From: Paracoccus sphaerophysae
GTDB taxonomy: Bacteria; Pseudomonadota; Alphaproteobacteria; Rhodobacterales; Rhodobacteraceae
DNA length: 58,495 bases
Assembly: GCF_000763805.1 (NCBI RefSeq)
Contig: NZ_JRKS01000014.1
Coordinates: 1-58,495 of the forward strand
Direction: 5' to 3'
In this document: one piece after another, positions 38,550 to 47,276 of the stretch
Position numbering within the stretch: position 1 is the first letter of the stretch
Layout of the letters: every line of letters begins with the position of its first letter
The notes under the pieces: generated by a model
The model's database searches: none
Told to the model about the DNA's origin: nothing
What the model saw: the letters and a program-made list of their open reading frames with translations, nothing else
Position numbers and translations under genes: made by a program

Positions 38550-41056
38550 CGCGGCAGCGGCACCGTGCGCGGGCGGGACCGGCGCGGCCGCCGGTCAGCC
38601 GGCTTCGCCGCAGGGGCCGCGGGGGCCGGCAGGTCCGACAGGTCCAGCACGGTGCCGCCGTCCAGCCGCAGGCCGGCGGCCGCCATCATCGCCTCGGCCT
38701 CGGCCTCGGCCAGCCGCATCCGCCCTTGCCCCTCGATCCTCACGCGCCCCATTTCCAGCATCAGCGGCGCGGCCAGCGGCGAGACGCGGTCCAGCATCCG
38801 GTGGTCCAACCGGGGGCTGCGGTCCAGCATCTCCTCGATGCGGCCAAAGTCGACCAGCCCGCGCCCGGCCTCGGTCGCGGTGATCCGCAGCAGCAGATGG
38901 TCGGGGTCGTGGCGGCGCAGCGTGTCATACAGGATGTCGGTGGAAAACGTCGCCTGCTTGCCCGTCCGCCGCCCGCCGGGGACGTTGCGGTGGATCAGCC
39001 CCGACACGATGGCCACGTTCTTGAAGGTCCGCTTCATCACCGCATTGTCGGCCAGCCACTCGCCCAGCCCCTCGCGCAGCGCCGCGCGGTCCAGCAGCGG
39101 GGCAAGATCGGTCACCGGATCGACCGACCAGATCAGCATCGCGTAATCGGTGGACAGGAAGCCCAGCGGCCCCAGCCCTGCGGTTTCCATCATCCGGGTC
39201 AGCAGCAGTCCAAGCGTCTGCAGCGCGTTGCGCCCGGCAAAGCCATAGACCGCCAGGTGCCAGCGACCCATATGCGGGAACGTCTCCGCGACCAGAGTGC
39301 CGGGATGGGGCACGGCCGAGACCTCGGCCTGCAGCGCCAGCCAGTCGCGGGTGTCCTGTGGCAGCGCCTCCCACCGCGCGGGATCGCCGATCAGCGCCAG
39401 CACCCGGTGCGACAGCTCGGTCGACATGGCGAGCTTCAGCCCGCTGAAGACCGCGATCTTGGGCTCCTTCGAGAGGTTGGGCGTCACCTCGATCGACATC
39501 TCGCGCAGGGATTCATAGCGCACGACCTGGCCGCCGGTCAGGAAGGTGTCGCCGGGGGTGAGGGTGGCGGCGAACGCCTCCTCGACCTCGCCCAGCAGTC
39601 CGCCGCCGCGCTTCCAGCGGACCTTGGTCATCTCGGCCTCGACGATGGTGCCGACGTTCATCCGCAGGTCGCGGACCGCGCGAGGGTCGCGCAGGCCCCA
39701 CAGCCCGCCCCGTTCCATCAATCGCTGCCAGCGGTCATAGGCGCGCAGCGCATAGCCGCCGGTGGCGCAGAAATTCAGGCAGTCGTCGAACTCGGCGCGG
39801 CTGAGGTCGGCGTAGGGGCCGGCGGTCACGACCTCGGCATACAGCGCATCGGCGTCGAACGGCCCCGAACAGGCGGTCAGCAGGATATGCTGGCACAGCA
39901 CGTCCAGCGGCCCCGGCCCGCGCGCGTCGCCGTCCAGATCGCGCTCGCGCACGGCCTCCAGCGCGGCGACGCATTCGATCACCTCGAAGCGGTTCGCGGG
40001 CACGATCCGCGCCACCGAGGGCGCGTTATAGCGGTGGTTGGCGCGCCCGATCCGCTGCACCAGCCGCTTGACGTTCTTGGGCGCGCCGACCTGGATCACC
40101 AGATCGACATTGCCCCAGTCGATGCCCAGGTCGAGGCTGCCCGTCGCCACCACGGCGCGCAGCCTTCCCTCGGCCATCGCCGCCTCGACCCGCGCGCGCG
40201 CCTCGCGCGACAGCGAGCCGTGATGCAGCCCGATCGGCAGGTTGTCCTCGTTCGCGGCCCACAGCGCCTGAAAGAACAGCTCGGCCTGGGCGCGGGTGTT
40301 GATGAAGATGATCGTCGTGGTGGCGCCGCGCACCGCCGCCAGCACGTCGGGCACCGCGTAATGCCCGCCGCCCCCGGACCACGGCGCGGCGCGCGAGGTC
40401 GCCAGCATCCCGATATCGGGGTCCGGCCCCGGATCGGCGTGGATCACCTGCGCCCCGCCCATGAAGCGGGCGAGCGCCGCCGGGTCTTCCACCGTCGCGC
40501 TCAGCCCGGTGGCGCGCAGGCCCGGCGACAGCGTTCGCAGCCGCGCCAGCCCCAGCATCAGCTGGTCGCCGCGCTTGCTTTCCGACAGCGCGTGCAATTC
40601 GTCCAGGATCACTCGCCGGACGCTGCCGAAGATCCGCGGCGCCTCGGGATAGCTGAGCATCAGGGCGAGGCTTTCCGGCGTCGTCAGCAGGATCTGCGGC
40701 GGGTCGGTGCGCTGGCGCTGGCGGGCCGCGGACCTGGTGTCGCCGGTCCTGTCCTCGATGCGGATCGGCAGCCCCAGATCGGCGACCGGCCGGGCGAGGT
40801 TGCGGCCAATGTCCGCGGTCAGCGCCTTCAGCGGCGAGACATAGACGGTATGCAGCCCCTGCCAGCCATCCGCCAGTTCCACCAGCGAGGGCAGGAACCC
40901 GGCCAGCGTCTTGCCGCCCCCGGTGGGCGCGATCAGCAGGCTGTCGCCCGCCGCCCCCAGCAGCGCCAGCTGATGCGGATGCGGCGCCCAGCCCTGCCGC
41001 GCGAACCAGTCGGCGAAGGCGGGCGGCAGGACGCTGGTGTTCTGCACTTGTTCCAT
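38546..41056 (-). CDS. Ligase-associated DNA damage response DEXH-box helicase (Lhr-like)
   Basis: The 836-residue superfamily 2 helicase has motif I APTGGGKTLAGFLP (about 39-52), motif Ia YVSPLKALTADI, motif II VILDELHAL (DELH), motif III GLSATVED, motif IV IFINTRAQAE and motif VI QRIGRANHR. A long C-terminal Lhr-core-like region follows, as in the lhr-C subtype that is always next to the ligase. It translocates on single-stranded DNA in characterised relatives. A 157-bp gap containing an AAATATCC repeat and a perfect hairpin separates it from the upstream ligase gene. Confidence 0.93.
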   Translation of the reverse strand: MEQVQNTSVLPPAFADWFARQGWAPHPHQLALLGAAGDSLLIAPTGGGKTLAGFLPSLVELADGWQGLHTVYVSPLKALTADIGRNLARPVADLGLPIRIEDRTGDTRSAARQRQRTDPPQILLTTPESLALMLSYPEAPRIFGSVRRVILDELHALSESKRGDQLMLGLARLRTLSPGLRATGLSATVEDPAALARFMGGAQVIHADPGPDPDIGMLATSRAAPWSGGGGHYAVPDVLAAVRGATTTIIFINTRAQAELFFQALWAANEDNLPIGLHHGSLSREARARVEAAMAEGRLRAVVATGSLDLGIDWGNVDLVIQVGAPKNVKRLVQRIGRANHRYNAPSVARIVPANRFEVIECVAALEAVRERDLDGDARGPGPLDVLCQHILLTACSGPFDADALYAEVVTAGPYADLSRAEFDDCLNFCATGGYALRAYDRWQRLMERGGLWGLRDPRAVRDLRMNVGTIVEAEMTKVRWKRGGGLLGEVEEAFAATLTPGDTFLTGGQVVRYESLREMSIEVTPNLSKEPKIAVFSGLKLAMSTELSHRVLALIGDPARWEALPQDTRDWLALQAEVSAVPHPGTLVAETFPHMGRWHLAVYGFAGRNALQTLGLLLTRMMETAGLGPLGFLSTDYAMLIWSVDPVTDLAPLLDRAALREGLGEWLADNAVMKRTFKNVAIVSGLIHRNVPGGRRTGKQATFSTDILYDTLRRHDPDHLLLRITATEAGRGLVDFGRIEEMLDRSPRLDHRMLDRVSPLAAPLMLEMGRVRIEGQGRMRLAEAEAEAMMAAAGLRLDGGTVLDLSDLPAPAAPAAKPADRRPRRSRPRTVPLPR

Positions 41057-41104
41057 CGGCCCCGATCTAGCCCTCGCGTCCCGGCAGCGCCAGCCCCGGG
41101 TTTC

Positions 41105-41135
41105 GGGCGGACCTAAATATCCTCGGGCTCCCGAG
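41105..41135 (+). repeat. AAATATCC-hairpin intergenic repeat, copy 5 (ligase-helicase gap)
   Basis: AAATATCC (41115) is directly followed by the palindrome CTCGGG-CT-CCCGAG (41122-41135). The sense strand is opposite to the repair operon. It lies 6 bp from a second perfect hairpin. Confidence 0.6.
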
Positions 41136-41141
41136 CGCCCG

Positions 41142-41166
41142 GAAAACGGTCCGGTGGACCGTTTTC
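41142..41166 (-). terminator. Perfect 11-bp inverted repeat between ligase and helicase genes
   Basis: GAAAACGGTCC (41142-41152) and GGACCGTTTTC (41156-41166) are perfect complements with a 3-nt loop. The stem ends TTTTC on both strands, so it can act as a bidirectional intrinsic terminator-like structure. It lies 47 bp after the ligase stop, inside what is usually one operon. Confidence 0.6.
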
Positions 41167-41213
41167 ATCGAAGGAGCGGTCGGCAGACCCGAAGCGGGGG
41201 CGCAAAACCCGCA

Positions 41214-42845
41214 TCACCCCGCGCCCTCCTCGCGCCGCTTCTTGCGGCCATGCCTCGTCCCGGCCCGCGCGGCGTCCGAGCCGAAGACGTTGGGATCGTC
41301 GATCATCGCCTCCAGCGTTTCCAGCCGGTCCGCCTCGGCCACGGGCTTGTCCCAGCGGATCAGGCTGATCCGGGGAAAGCGCATCGCCACCCCCGACTTG
41401 TGGCGGGTCGAGCGATTCACCCCCTCGAACGCCACCTCGACCACCAGCTTCGGCGCCACGGCCCGCACCGGGCCGAAGCGTTCCACGGTGTTGTTGCGCA
41501 CGAAGCGGTCGAGTTCGCGCAGCTCCTCGTCGGTAAAGCCGAAATAGGCCTTGCCGACGGGGACCAAGGCTTCTCCATCCCACAGCCCAAAGGTGAAATC
41601 GGAATAGAACCCCGACCGCTTGCCATGCCCGCGCTGCGCATACATCAGCACCGCGTCGACGACCCGCGGATCGCGCTTCCACTTGAACCACGGCCCCCGC
41701 GGCCGGCCGCCGACATAGACCGAATCGCGGCGCTTGATCATCACCCCCTCGATCACCGGATCGGGCGGGTCGGCGCGCAGCGCGGCAAGATCGTCCCACG
41801 TCGCGAAGGTCAGCAGCGGCGACAGGTCGATCATCTCGGACCCGAAATCAGCCGATTCCAGCACCGCGCGGCGTTCCATCAGCGGCAGGCCGCGCAGGTC
41901 CGCGCCCTGCCAGATCAGCGCGTCATAAACCCGCAGCCCGGCCGGGTGGCTCGACAGCATCGGCTTGCTGACCGTCTTACGGTTCAGCCGCTGCTGCAGG
42001 TCGTTGAAGCTGGCCACCGCGCCCTCGCGGCGCACGACCAGCTCGCCATCCAGCGCGCCGTCATAGTTCATCGCCGCGATGACGTCCGGGAAGGCGCCCG
42101 AGATGTCCTCTCCGGTCCGCGAATACAGCCGCCGCACGCCGCCGTCGCTGACCGCCTGCACGCGGATGCCGTCCCATTTCCACTCGGCCACGTGATCGGC
42201 GGGGTCCAGCGCCCGCAGCTCGTCCAGATCGGTGGGCGTCGACAGCATCACCGGCCGGAACGGCGCCAGCGCGGCGCTTTCCGGGCGCGCACCGCCGCCG
42301 ATCCAGGCGAACAGCTCGGTGAAGGGCGGGGTCAGCCCGTGCCACAGCTCCTCGATCTCGTGCAGCTCCGGCCCGCCCATCTGCGCCAGCGCCGTGCGCG
42401 CCAGCCGCGCCGACAGGCCGATGCGCAGGTTCCCGGTGGCGAGCTTGAGGAAGGCGAGCCGCTCGGACGGGCCCAGCCGGTCCAGCACCCCGGCGATGGC
42501 GGCCGGCAGCCCGGCCTTGCCGGTGGTTTCCAGCAGATGCACGGCCGCGCTGACCGACAGTTCGCCCTGCGCCTCGCCGTCCCAGATCAGCGCGATGGTC
42601 TCGGCCAAGTCGCCGACGAAGTCATAGGACAGCCGGAACAGCTCGGGGTCGAAGCGTTCCTCGACCAGCCCCCGCAGCAGACCCGGAGTCACCGTGCGCA
42701 GCTTGAGATCGCCGGTCAGCGCGGCGAAGGCATAGCCGCGGTCGGGGTCCGGGGTGCGTTCCAGATAATGCTGCAGAAGCTGCAGCTTGGCGTTGCGCGA
42801 GGGGGTGAAGGCCAGCCGCTCGAGCAGGTCGGCGAAGGCCCTCAT
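41214..42845 (-). CDS. Ligase-associated ATP-dependent DNA ligase
   Basis: The 543-residue ATP-dependent ligase has an N-terminal DNA-binding domain (1-190) and the adenylation lysine K223 in EWKWDGIR. LYSRTGEDIS, ALDGELVV, VIEGVMIKRRDS and PWFKWKRD are nucleotidyltransferase motifs Ia-V, and a C-terminal OB domain ends RTRHKSG-like text and a basic tail (GTRHGRKKRREEGAG). It is full length for the LigC/Lig-B-type ligase in this cassette. The start overlaps the exonuclease stop by 4 bp. It joins nicks independently of NAD-dependent LigA. Confidence 0.93.
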   Translation of the reverse strand: MRAFADLLERLAFTPSRNAKLQLLQHYLERTPDPDRGYAFAALTGDLKLRTVTPGLLRGLVEERFDPELFRLSYDFVGDLAETIALIWDGEAQGELSVSAAVHLLETTGKAGLPAAIAGVLDRLGPSERLAFLKLATGNLRIGLSARLARTALAQMGGPELHEIEELWHGLTPPFTELFAWIGGGARPESAALAPFRPVMLSTPTDLDELRALDPADHVAEWKWDGIRVQAVSDGGVRRLYSRTGEDISGAFPDVIAAMNYDGALDGELVVRREGAVASFNDLQQRLNRKTVSKPMLSSHPAGLRVYDALIWQGADLRGLPLMERRAVLESADFGSEMIDLSPLLTFATWDDLAALRADPPDPVIEGVMIKRRDSVYVGGRPRGPWFKWKRDPRVVDAVLMYAQRGHGKRSGFYSDFTFGLWDGEALVPVGKAYFGFTDEELRELDRFVRNNTVERFGPVRAVAPKLVVEVAFEGVNRSTRHKSGVAMRFPRISLIRWDKPVAEADRLETLEAMIDDPNVFGSDAARAGTRHGRKKRREEGAG

Positions 42846-43837
42846 TCCTCGTCCTCCTCGTAACCGACCAGCCGCAGCGGGCGGGCGCGCAGCTGGTTCA
42901 GCTCGCACCAGCGGACCAGCCCTTCCTCGGCGCCGTGGGTGACCCAGACCTCGTCGGGGCGCAGTTCGGTCAGTGTCTGCGTCAGCTGCGGCCAGTCGAC
43001 GTGATCGCTGATGACAAGCGGCAGTTCGACGCCGCGCTGCCGCGCCCGCGCCCGCACCGCCATCCACCCCGAGGCGAACGAGATCACCGGGTCGCGGAAC
43101 CGCTGCACCCAGGGCGAGGCAAAGGCCGAGGGCGGGGCGATGACCAGCTGGCCCTCGATCTCCTTGGGGACGGTCGCGGGACGCAGGTCGCCCAGCGCGA
43201 TCCCCTGTTCGACGTGATAATCGGTCAGCCGCTGCACCGCGCCATGCAGGTGGATCGGCCCGTCATGCCCGGCCTGCCGGACCAGCGCGATGACCCGCTG
43301 CGCCTTGCCCAGCGCATAGGCGCCGACGAGATGCGCGCGGTCGGGAAACTCGGCCATGCTGGCCAGCAGGCGGCGCGTCTCGGCGGCGGGGTCGGGGTGC
43401 TTGAAGACCGGCAGGCCAAAGGTCGCCTCGGTCACGAAGACGTCGCAGGGCACCGGCTCCCACGGGGCGCAGACCGGGTTCGGGGTGCGGCAGTAATCGC
43501 CCGACACCACGATCACCGGCCCGCCCTCGGGGGCCAGCCGGATCTGCGCCGAGCCCAGCACATGCCCCGCCGGATGAAAGCTGACGCCGACCCCGCCGAT
43601 CGTCACGGGTCCCTCGGCGGCCTGGGTCGTCCCGGCGAACCCCTCGCCATAGCGGATCGCCATGATCTCCAGCGTCTGCCGGGTGGCCAGCACGGCGCCG
43701 TGTCCGGCCCGCGCGTGGTCGCCGTGGCCGTGGGTGATCAGCGCCCTGGGCACCGGGCGCACCGGGTCGATGAAGAAATCGCCTTGCGGGCAATACAGCC
43801 CGGCCGGGGTCGGATGCAGGAAATCGTCGGCGCGCAT
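42842..43837 (-). CDS. Ligase-associated DNA exonuclease (metallo-beta-lactamase fold, Pso2/SNM1-like)
   Basis: The 331-residue protein has the beta-lactamase metal motif THGHGDHAR (HxHxDH at 36-41), PAGHVLGSAQIRL and VVSGDYCRTPNP, typical of the SNM1/Pso2-like exonuclease in the ligase-associated cluster. The predicted role is 5' end resection or cleaning before ligation. The start is placed at ATG 43837; a TTG three codons earlier is possible. No ribosome site is strong. It is the first gene of exonuclease-ligase-helicase-pdeM; no SOS box was seen in the short gap to the Lrp-type gene, which ends 35 bp upstream. Confidence 0.92.
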   Translation of the reverse strand: MRADDFLHPTPAGLYCPQGDFFIDPVRPVPRALITHGHGDHARAGHGAVLATRQTLEIMAIRYGEGFAGTTQAAEGPVTIGGVGVSFHPAGHVLGSAQIRLAPEGGPVIVVSGDYCRTPNPVCAPWEPVPCDVFVTEATFGLPVFKHPDPAAETRRLLASMAEFPDRAHLVGAYALGKAQRVIALVRQAGHDGPIHLHGAVQRLTDYHVEQGIALGDLRPATVPKEIEGQLVIAPPSAFASPWVQRFRDPVISFASGWMAVRARARQRGVELPLVISDHVDWPQLTQTLTELRPDEVWVTHGAEEGLVRWCELNQLRARPLRLVGYEEDEE

Positions 43838-43872
43838 CCGGTTCAACGCGGGGGTGGTGGGTTGGTTGCCGT

Positions 43873-44352
43873 TCAGGCGCGCCGGGTCGGCAGCGGCCGG
43901 TCGGCGAAGATGGTTTCCATGCTGAACATGCCGGTCACCCGTTCCAGGTCCAGGTCGGCGATCATGCGCTTGTAGACCCCGTCATAGCCCGCCATCGAGG
44001 TGGTGACGACCTTGGCCATATAGTCCCACTCACCGCCGATGCGGTGGAACTCGACGACCTCGGGGATCGCCTCGAGCCGGCGGCGGAAGCTGGCGGACCA
44101 GCGGTCGTCGTGGTGGCGGGTGCGGATCAGGACGAAGACGGTCAGCGCCAGCCCCACCGACGCCGGGTCGATGATTGCCCGGCTGGCGCCGAGGATACCC
44201 GCCTCGCGCAGCCGCCCTAGCCGGCGCCAGCAGGCGTTCTGGGACAGGCCAAGCCGGTCGGCCAGCTCGCGCTGGGACAGGCCGGCATCGGCCTGAAGCT
44301 CGGCGAGGATGCGGTGGTCGATTTCGTCCAATGCGGCCGGTCTGTCGTTCAT
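43873..44352 (-). CDS. Lrp/AsnC-family transcriptional regulator
   Basis: The 159-residue regulator has an N-terminal helix-turn-helix (LDEIDHRILAELQADAGLSQ, then RELADRLGLSQNACWRRLGR) and a C-terminal RAM/AsnC ligand domain with VVEFHRIGGEWDYMAKVV. The family senses amino acids as dimers or octamers. It is divergent from the class V aminotransferase gene across 73 bp; a TCGAT-N8-ATCGA inverted repeat in that gap is the likely operator. The start at 44352 is preferred because the other ATG, at 44367, lies inside that repeat. Confidence 0.92.
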   Translation of the reverse strand: MNDRPAALDEIDHRILAELQADAGLSQRELADRLGLSQNACWRRLGRLREAGILGASRAIIDPASVGLALTVFVLIRTRHHDDRWSASFRRRLEAIPEVVEFHRIGGEWDYMAKVVTTSMAGYDGVYKRMIADLDLERVTGMFSMETIFADRPLPTRRA

Positions 44353-44366
44353 ATGACCCGCTTTCA

Positions 44367-44384
44367 TCGATATTATCTGATCGA
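44367..44384. promoter_or_regulatory. TCGAT-N8-ATCGA inverted repeat, candidate Lrp-type operator
   Basis: The 5-bp arms TCGAT (44367-44371) and ATCGA (44380-44384) flank an AT-rich 8-bp core, centred in the divergent gap between the Lrp-type regulator and the aminotransferase. AT-rich cores between short inverted arms are typical of Lrp/AsnC sites. Confidence 0.45.
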
Positions 44385-44425
44385 ACGATGGTGATCTTTT
44401 GCCGCCGGCGGGTCAAGATCGCCCC

Positions 44426-45817
44426 ATGAGCACCGACATCTTCACCCGCTTCCGCGCCACCCTGCCAACCGACCTGTCCGCGCTGCACGCCGGCCTGATC
44501 GGCCACGGCATCCCGGTCGAGGGCCCCTTCGGCCCGCATCCGCTGGTCTATGCCGACTACGTCGCCTCGGGCCGCGCCCTGCGGCAGGTGGAAGGCTTCG
44601 TCATGGACGAGATCCTGCCGTGGTATGCCAACAGCCACACCGAGGCTTCGGCCTGCGGCGCCGCGATGACCCGGCTGCGGCGGGCCGCGCGGGCGGAGAT
44701 CCTGCGTTGCCTGCATGGCTCGGACGACCACGCGGTGATCTTTGCAGGGTCGGGGGCGACGGCAGGGATCAACCGGCTGGTGCATCTGCTGGGCGTCGGG
44801 CCGGGGACGACGGTGATCCTGGGGCCCTACGAGCATCACTCGAACATCCTGCCATGGCGGGAAAGCGGCGCGCGGGTGATCGAGCTGCCCGAGGCCGATT
44901 GCGGTGGCCCCTGCCCCGACGCGCTGGCGCGGGCGCTGCAGCCCGGCGCGGTGGTCGCGCTGTCGGCCTGTTCCAACGTCACCGGCATCACCTGCGACGT
45001 CGCGGCGCTGACCGCACAGGTCCATGAGGCGAGGGCGCAGATCGTCTGGGACTACGCCGGCGGCGCGCCCTATCTGCCGATCGACCTGTCCTTGGGGATG
45101 CAGGCGGTGGTGCTGTCGCCGCACAAGTTCGTCGGCGGCCCCGGCGCGTCGGGGCTGCTGGTGATCCGCCGCGACGCGGTGCGCGCCGACCGGCCCACCC
45201 TGCCCGGCGGCGGCACGGTGCGCTTCGTCTCGCCCCACGGCCACGACTATGCCACAGCCGTCGAGGCGCGCGAGGAAGCCGGCACCCCGAATGTCGTGGG
45301 CGACATCCGCGCAGCGCTGGTGCTGGCGGTGAAGGACGCCGTGGGGCAGCCCCGCATCGACGCCGCCCATGCGCGCTGGTGGGCGCTGGCGCGGGCGCGG
45401 CTGGCCGCCCACCCGCGGGTCGAGTTGCTGGGCAAGCTCGACTGTCCGCGGCTGCCGATCCTGTCCTTCCGCATCCGCGACGGGCGCGGCGGGCATGTCC
45501 ACCAGCAGTTGGCGACGCGGATGCTGTCGGACCTGCACGGGGTGCAGGCGCGGGGCGGCTGCGCCTGCGCGGGGCCCTATGTCCACCGCCTGCTGGGGCT
45601 GGACCGCGCCGCATCCGACCGGCTGCGGGCGGCGATCCTGGCGGGGCACGAGGTGGAAAAGCCCGGCTTCGTGCGGCTGAACCTGTGCTGGCTGGCGCCG
45701 GAATCCGAGGTGCGCTTCATCCTCGACGCGATCGAAGACGTGGCCGCCCGCGCCCCGGCGCTGGCCGCACGCTATGCCTGCGACGAGTCCCGCGCGATCT
45801 TCTCGCCCGCTGCCTGA
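44426..45817 (+). CDS. Class V aminotransferase (cysteine desulfurase-like PLP enzyme)
   Basis: The 463-residue protein has a NifS/Csd-like fold: YADYVASGRALRQVEGF (about 34-50), NSHTEASACGAAM, IFAGSGATAGINRLVHLLG near 110, LGPYEHHSNILPWRE, and the PLP lysine in VLSPHKFVGGPGASGLLVI. A conserved GGCACAGPYVHRLLGL stretch near 380 carries Cys residues but differs from the catalytic Cys loop of true desulfurases. Substrate unknown; the divergent Lrp-type regulator implies amino-acid metabolism. Its last 46 bp overlap the 3' end of the convergent WYL regulator gene. Confidence 0.88.
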   Translation: MSTDIFTRFRATLPTDLSALHAGLIGHGIPVEGPFGPHPLVYADYVASGRALRQVEGFVMDEILPWYANSHTEASACGAAMTRLRRAARAEILRCLHGSDDHAVIFAGSGATAGINRLVHLLGVGPGTTVILGPYEHHSNILPWRESGARVIELPEADCGGPCPDALARALQPGAVVALSACSNVTGITCDVAALTAQVHEARAQIVWDYAGGAPYLPIDLSLGMQAVVLSPHKFVGGPGASGLLVIRRDAVRADRPTLPGGGTVRFVSPHGHDYATAVEAREEAGTPNVVGDIRAALVLAVKDAVGQPRIDAAHARWWALARARLAAHPRVELLGKLDCPRLPILSFRIRDGRGGHVHQQLATRMLSDLHGVQARGGCACAGPYVHRLLGLDRAASDRLRAAILAGHEVEKPGFVRLNLCWLAPESEVRFILDAIEDVAARAPALAARYACDESRAIFSPAA

Positions 45818-46542
45818 GCCGCGTCTGCCCCTGCTGTCTCGGCGGGACAGGGCTCGGCCAGTTTCAGCGTGGCGACATAGTCGCGCAGCAGCGCCGCCCG
45901 GCGCGGGCGAAAGCTGAACCCGCCCTCGGCCAGCCGCAGGATGCGGGGGACGTGGAACAGCCGGAAATCCATCCGCAGCCGGCAATGCGCTAGCAACATC
46001 AGGTGGTTGTCGGAATGGCTGATGCCCAGCGGCCAGATCTCGCGGTCGGTTTCCGCCTCGGACAGGTCGCGATAGCGGATGCTCAGGCTGAACTCCTCCC
46101 AGCAGGCCTGCCGGATCAGGTCCAGGTCGATATGCGGCGGCACCATCCGGTCCCGGTCGGGCGTCCAGGCGCGGCTGATCGCGTGCAGCGCCTGCTGGGC
46201 CTGGCGTTCGGGTAGCGAGGCGAAGATGCGCGCCAGCGCCGCCTCTCCGGCCTGCGCAAGCGTCGGGTCGCCCAGCCGAGGCAGCAGCGCGACGGCCAGG
46301 CGCAGCGCCTCGATCTCCAGCCGGTTGAAGCTTTGCGGCGGCAGCGCGGGGTCTTCGGTCAGGCGATAGCCGACACCGGCCTCGCCGTCGATCAGCGCCC
46401 CGCCGGCGCGCAGCGTGGCGATGTCGCGGTAAAGCTGGCGCTGCGAGACGCCCGAGTCCGCCGCCAGCCGCTCCGCCGTCACCGGCGCCGGCAGGCGGCG
46501 CAGCGCATCCATCAGACGCATCAGGCGGTCAGAGCGGGCCAT
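45772..46542 (-). CDS. WYL-domain transcriptional regulator (YafY/DeoR-like HTH)
   Basis: The 256-residue regulator starts with an HTH_11 domain (MARSDRLMRLMDALRRLPAP, then RLAADSGVSQRQLYRDIATL) and continues into a WYL domain (SIRYRDLSEAETDREIWPLGI and HCRLRMDFRLFHVPRI). Such proteins usually act on a divergent neighbour. The start at 46542 gives the standard family N-terminus, with the first operator-like box ending right at its 5' end. Two matching boxes separate it from the glutathione S-transferase gene. Its 3' end overlaps the convergent aminotransferase gene by 46 bp. Confidence 0.9.
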   Translation of the reverse strand: MARSDRLMRLMDALRRLPAPVTAERLAADSGVSQRQLYRDIATLRAGGALIDGEAGVGYRLTEDPALPPQSFNRLEIEALRLAVALLPRLGDPTLAQAGEAALARIFASLPERQAQQALHAISRAWTPDRDRMVPPHIDLDLIRQACWEEFSLSIRYRDLSEAETDREIWPLGISHSDNHLMLLAHCRLRMDFRLFHVPRILRLAEGGFSFRPRRAALLRDYVATLKLAEPCPAETAGADAAQAAGEKIARDSSQA

Positions 46543-46543
46543 G

Positions 46544-46623
46544 CTGACAGTTTCAGTCAGCAGCCCCGCCGCCGCAAGGTCCCGCCCAGCCGGCGCGCGG
46601 GTCATCCTGTCAGTTTCTGTCAG
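46544..46623. promoter_or_regulatory. Two CTGWCAGTTTCWGTCAG boxes between WYL regulator and GST
   Basis: Box 1 at 46544-46560 and box 2 at 46607-46623 differ at only two of 17 positions, both A/T changes. Start-to-start spacing is 63 bp, six helical turns. Box 1 abuts the regulator start; box 2 lies 47 bp before the GST ATG. This is a strong candidate for a looped, self-regulated operator of the WYL protein. Confidence 0.65.
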
Positions 46624-46670
46624 CAGGGCCGTGCCAAGGTGGAGCCATCGACAACCCGACGAGGCACATC

Positions 46671-47276
46671 ATGCTGACGCTTTACCACGCCCCGAACTCG
46701 CGCTCGACCTCGATCCTGCAACTGATCGAGGAGATGGGCGTCGCCGACCAGATCCGCGTCCGGATCGTCACCATCCCCCGCCATGACGGGTCGGGCGCCC
46801 CGGACGCCGGCAACCCGCATCCCGAAAAGAAGGTCCCCTATCTGACCGACGGCGCGGACTGGGTGCGCGAGCGTTCGGCGATCATCGCGTATCTGACCGA
46901 CCGCTTCGACAGCGAATTGGGACGGCCGGTGGGGGATCCGCAGCGCGGGCGCTACCTGTCGTGGCTGGCCTGGTATCAGGGCGTGCTCGAACCCGTGGCG
47001 CTGTTCCGGGCGACCGGGGTCGCTCATCTGTGGCTGGACGCCACCTTCCGCGACATGACGACCGCCATCGCCGAGGTCGAGGCGGCGCTGGCGGACCAGC
47101 CCTATCTGCTGGGCGCGCGCTATTCGGCGGCCGACCTGCTGATCGCCGGGGCGTTCCACTTCTTCGGCCAGATGGACGCGGAGCTGATCCCGGACACCGG
47201 CCCGATGCGGGACTGGATCGCCCGCTGTCAGGACCGCCCGGCGGTGCGCCGGGTGGCCGAACTCGATGCCGGCTGA
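46671..47276 (+). CDS. Glutathione S-transferase family protein
   Basis: The 201-residue protein has a thioredoxin-like N-terminal domain (MLTLYHAPNSRSTSILQLIEEM, KKVPYLTDGADWVRERSAII) and an all-helical C-terminal domain with RYSAADLLIAGAFHFFGQMD. The catalytic-position residue is within NSRSTS, a serine-type site as in many bacterial GSTs. It probably conjugates or reduces electrophiles in the cytoplasm. Transcribed divergently from the WYL regulator that likely controls it. The last 49 bp overlap the 3' end of the EamA gene. Confidence 0.9.
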   Translation: MLTLYHAPNSRSTSILQLIEEMGVADQIRVRIVTIPRHDGSGAPDAGNPHPEKKVPYLTDGADWVRERSAIIAYLTDRFDSELGRPVGDPQRGRYLSWLAWYQGVLEPVALFRATGVAHLWLDATFRDMTTAIAEVEAALADQPYLLGARYSAADLLIAGAFHFFGQMDAELIPDTGPMRDWIARCQDRPAVRRVAELDAG

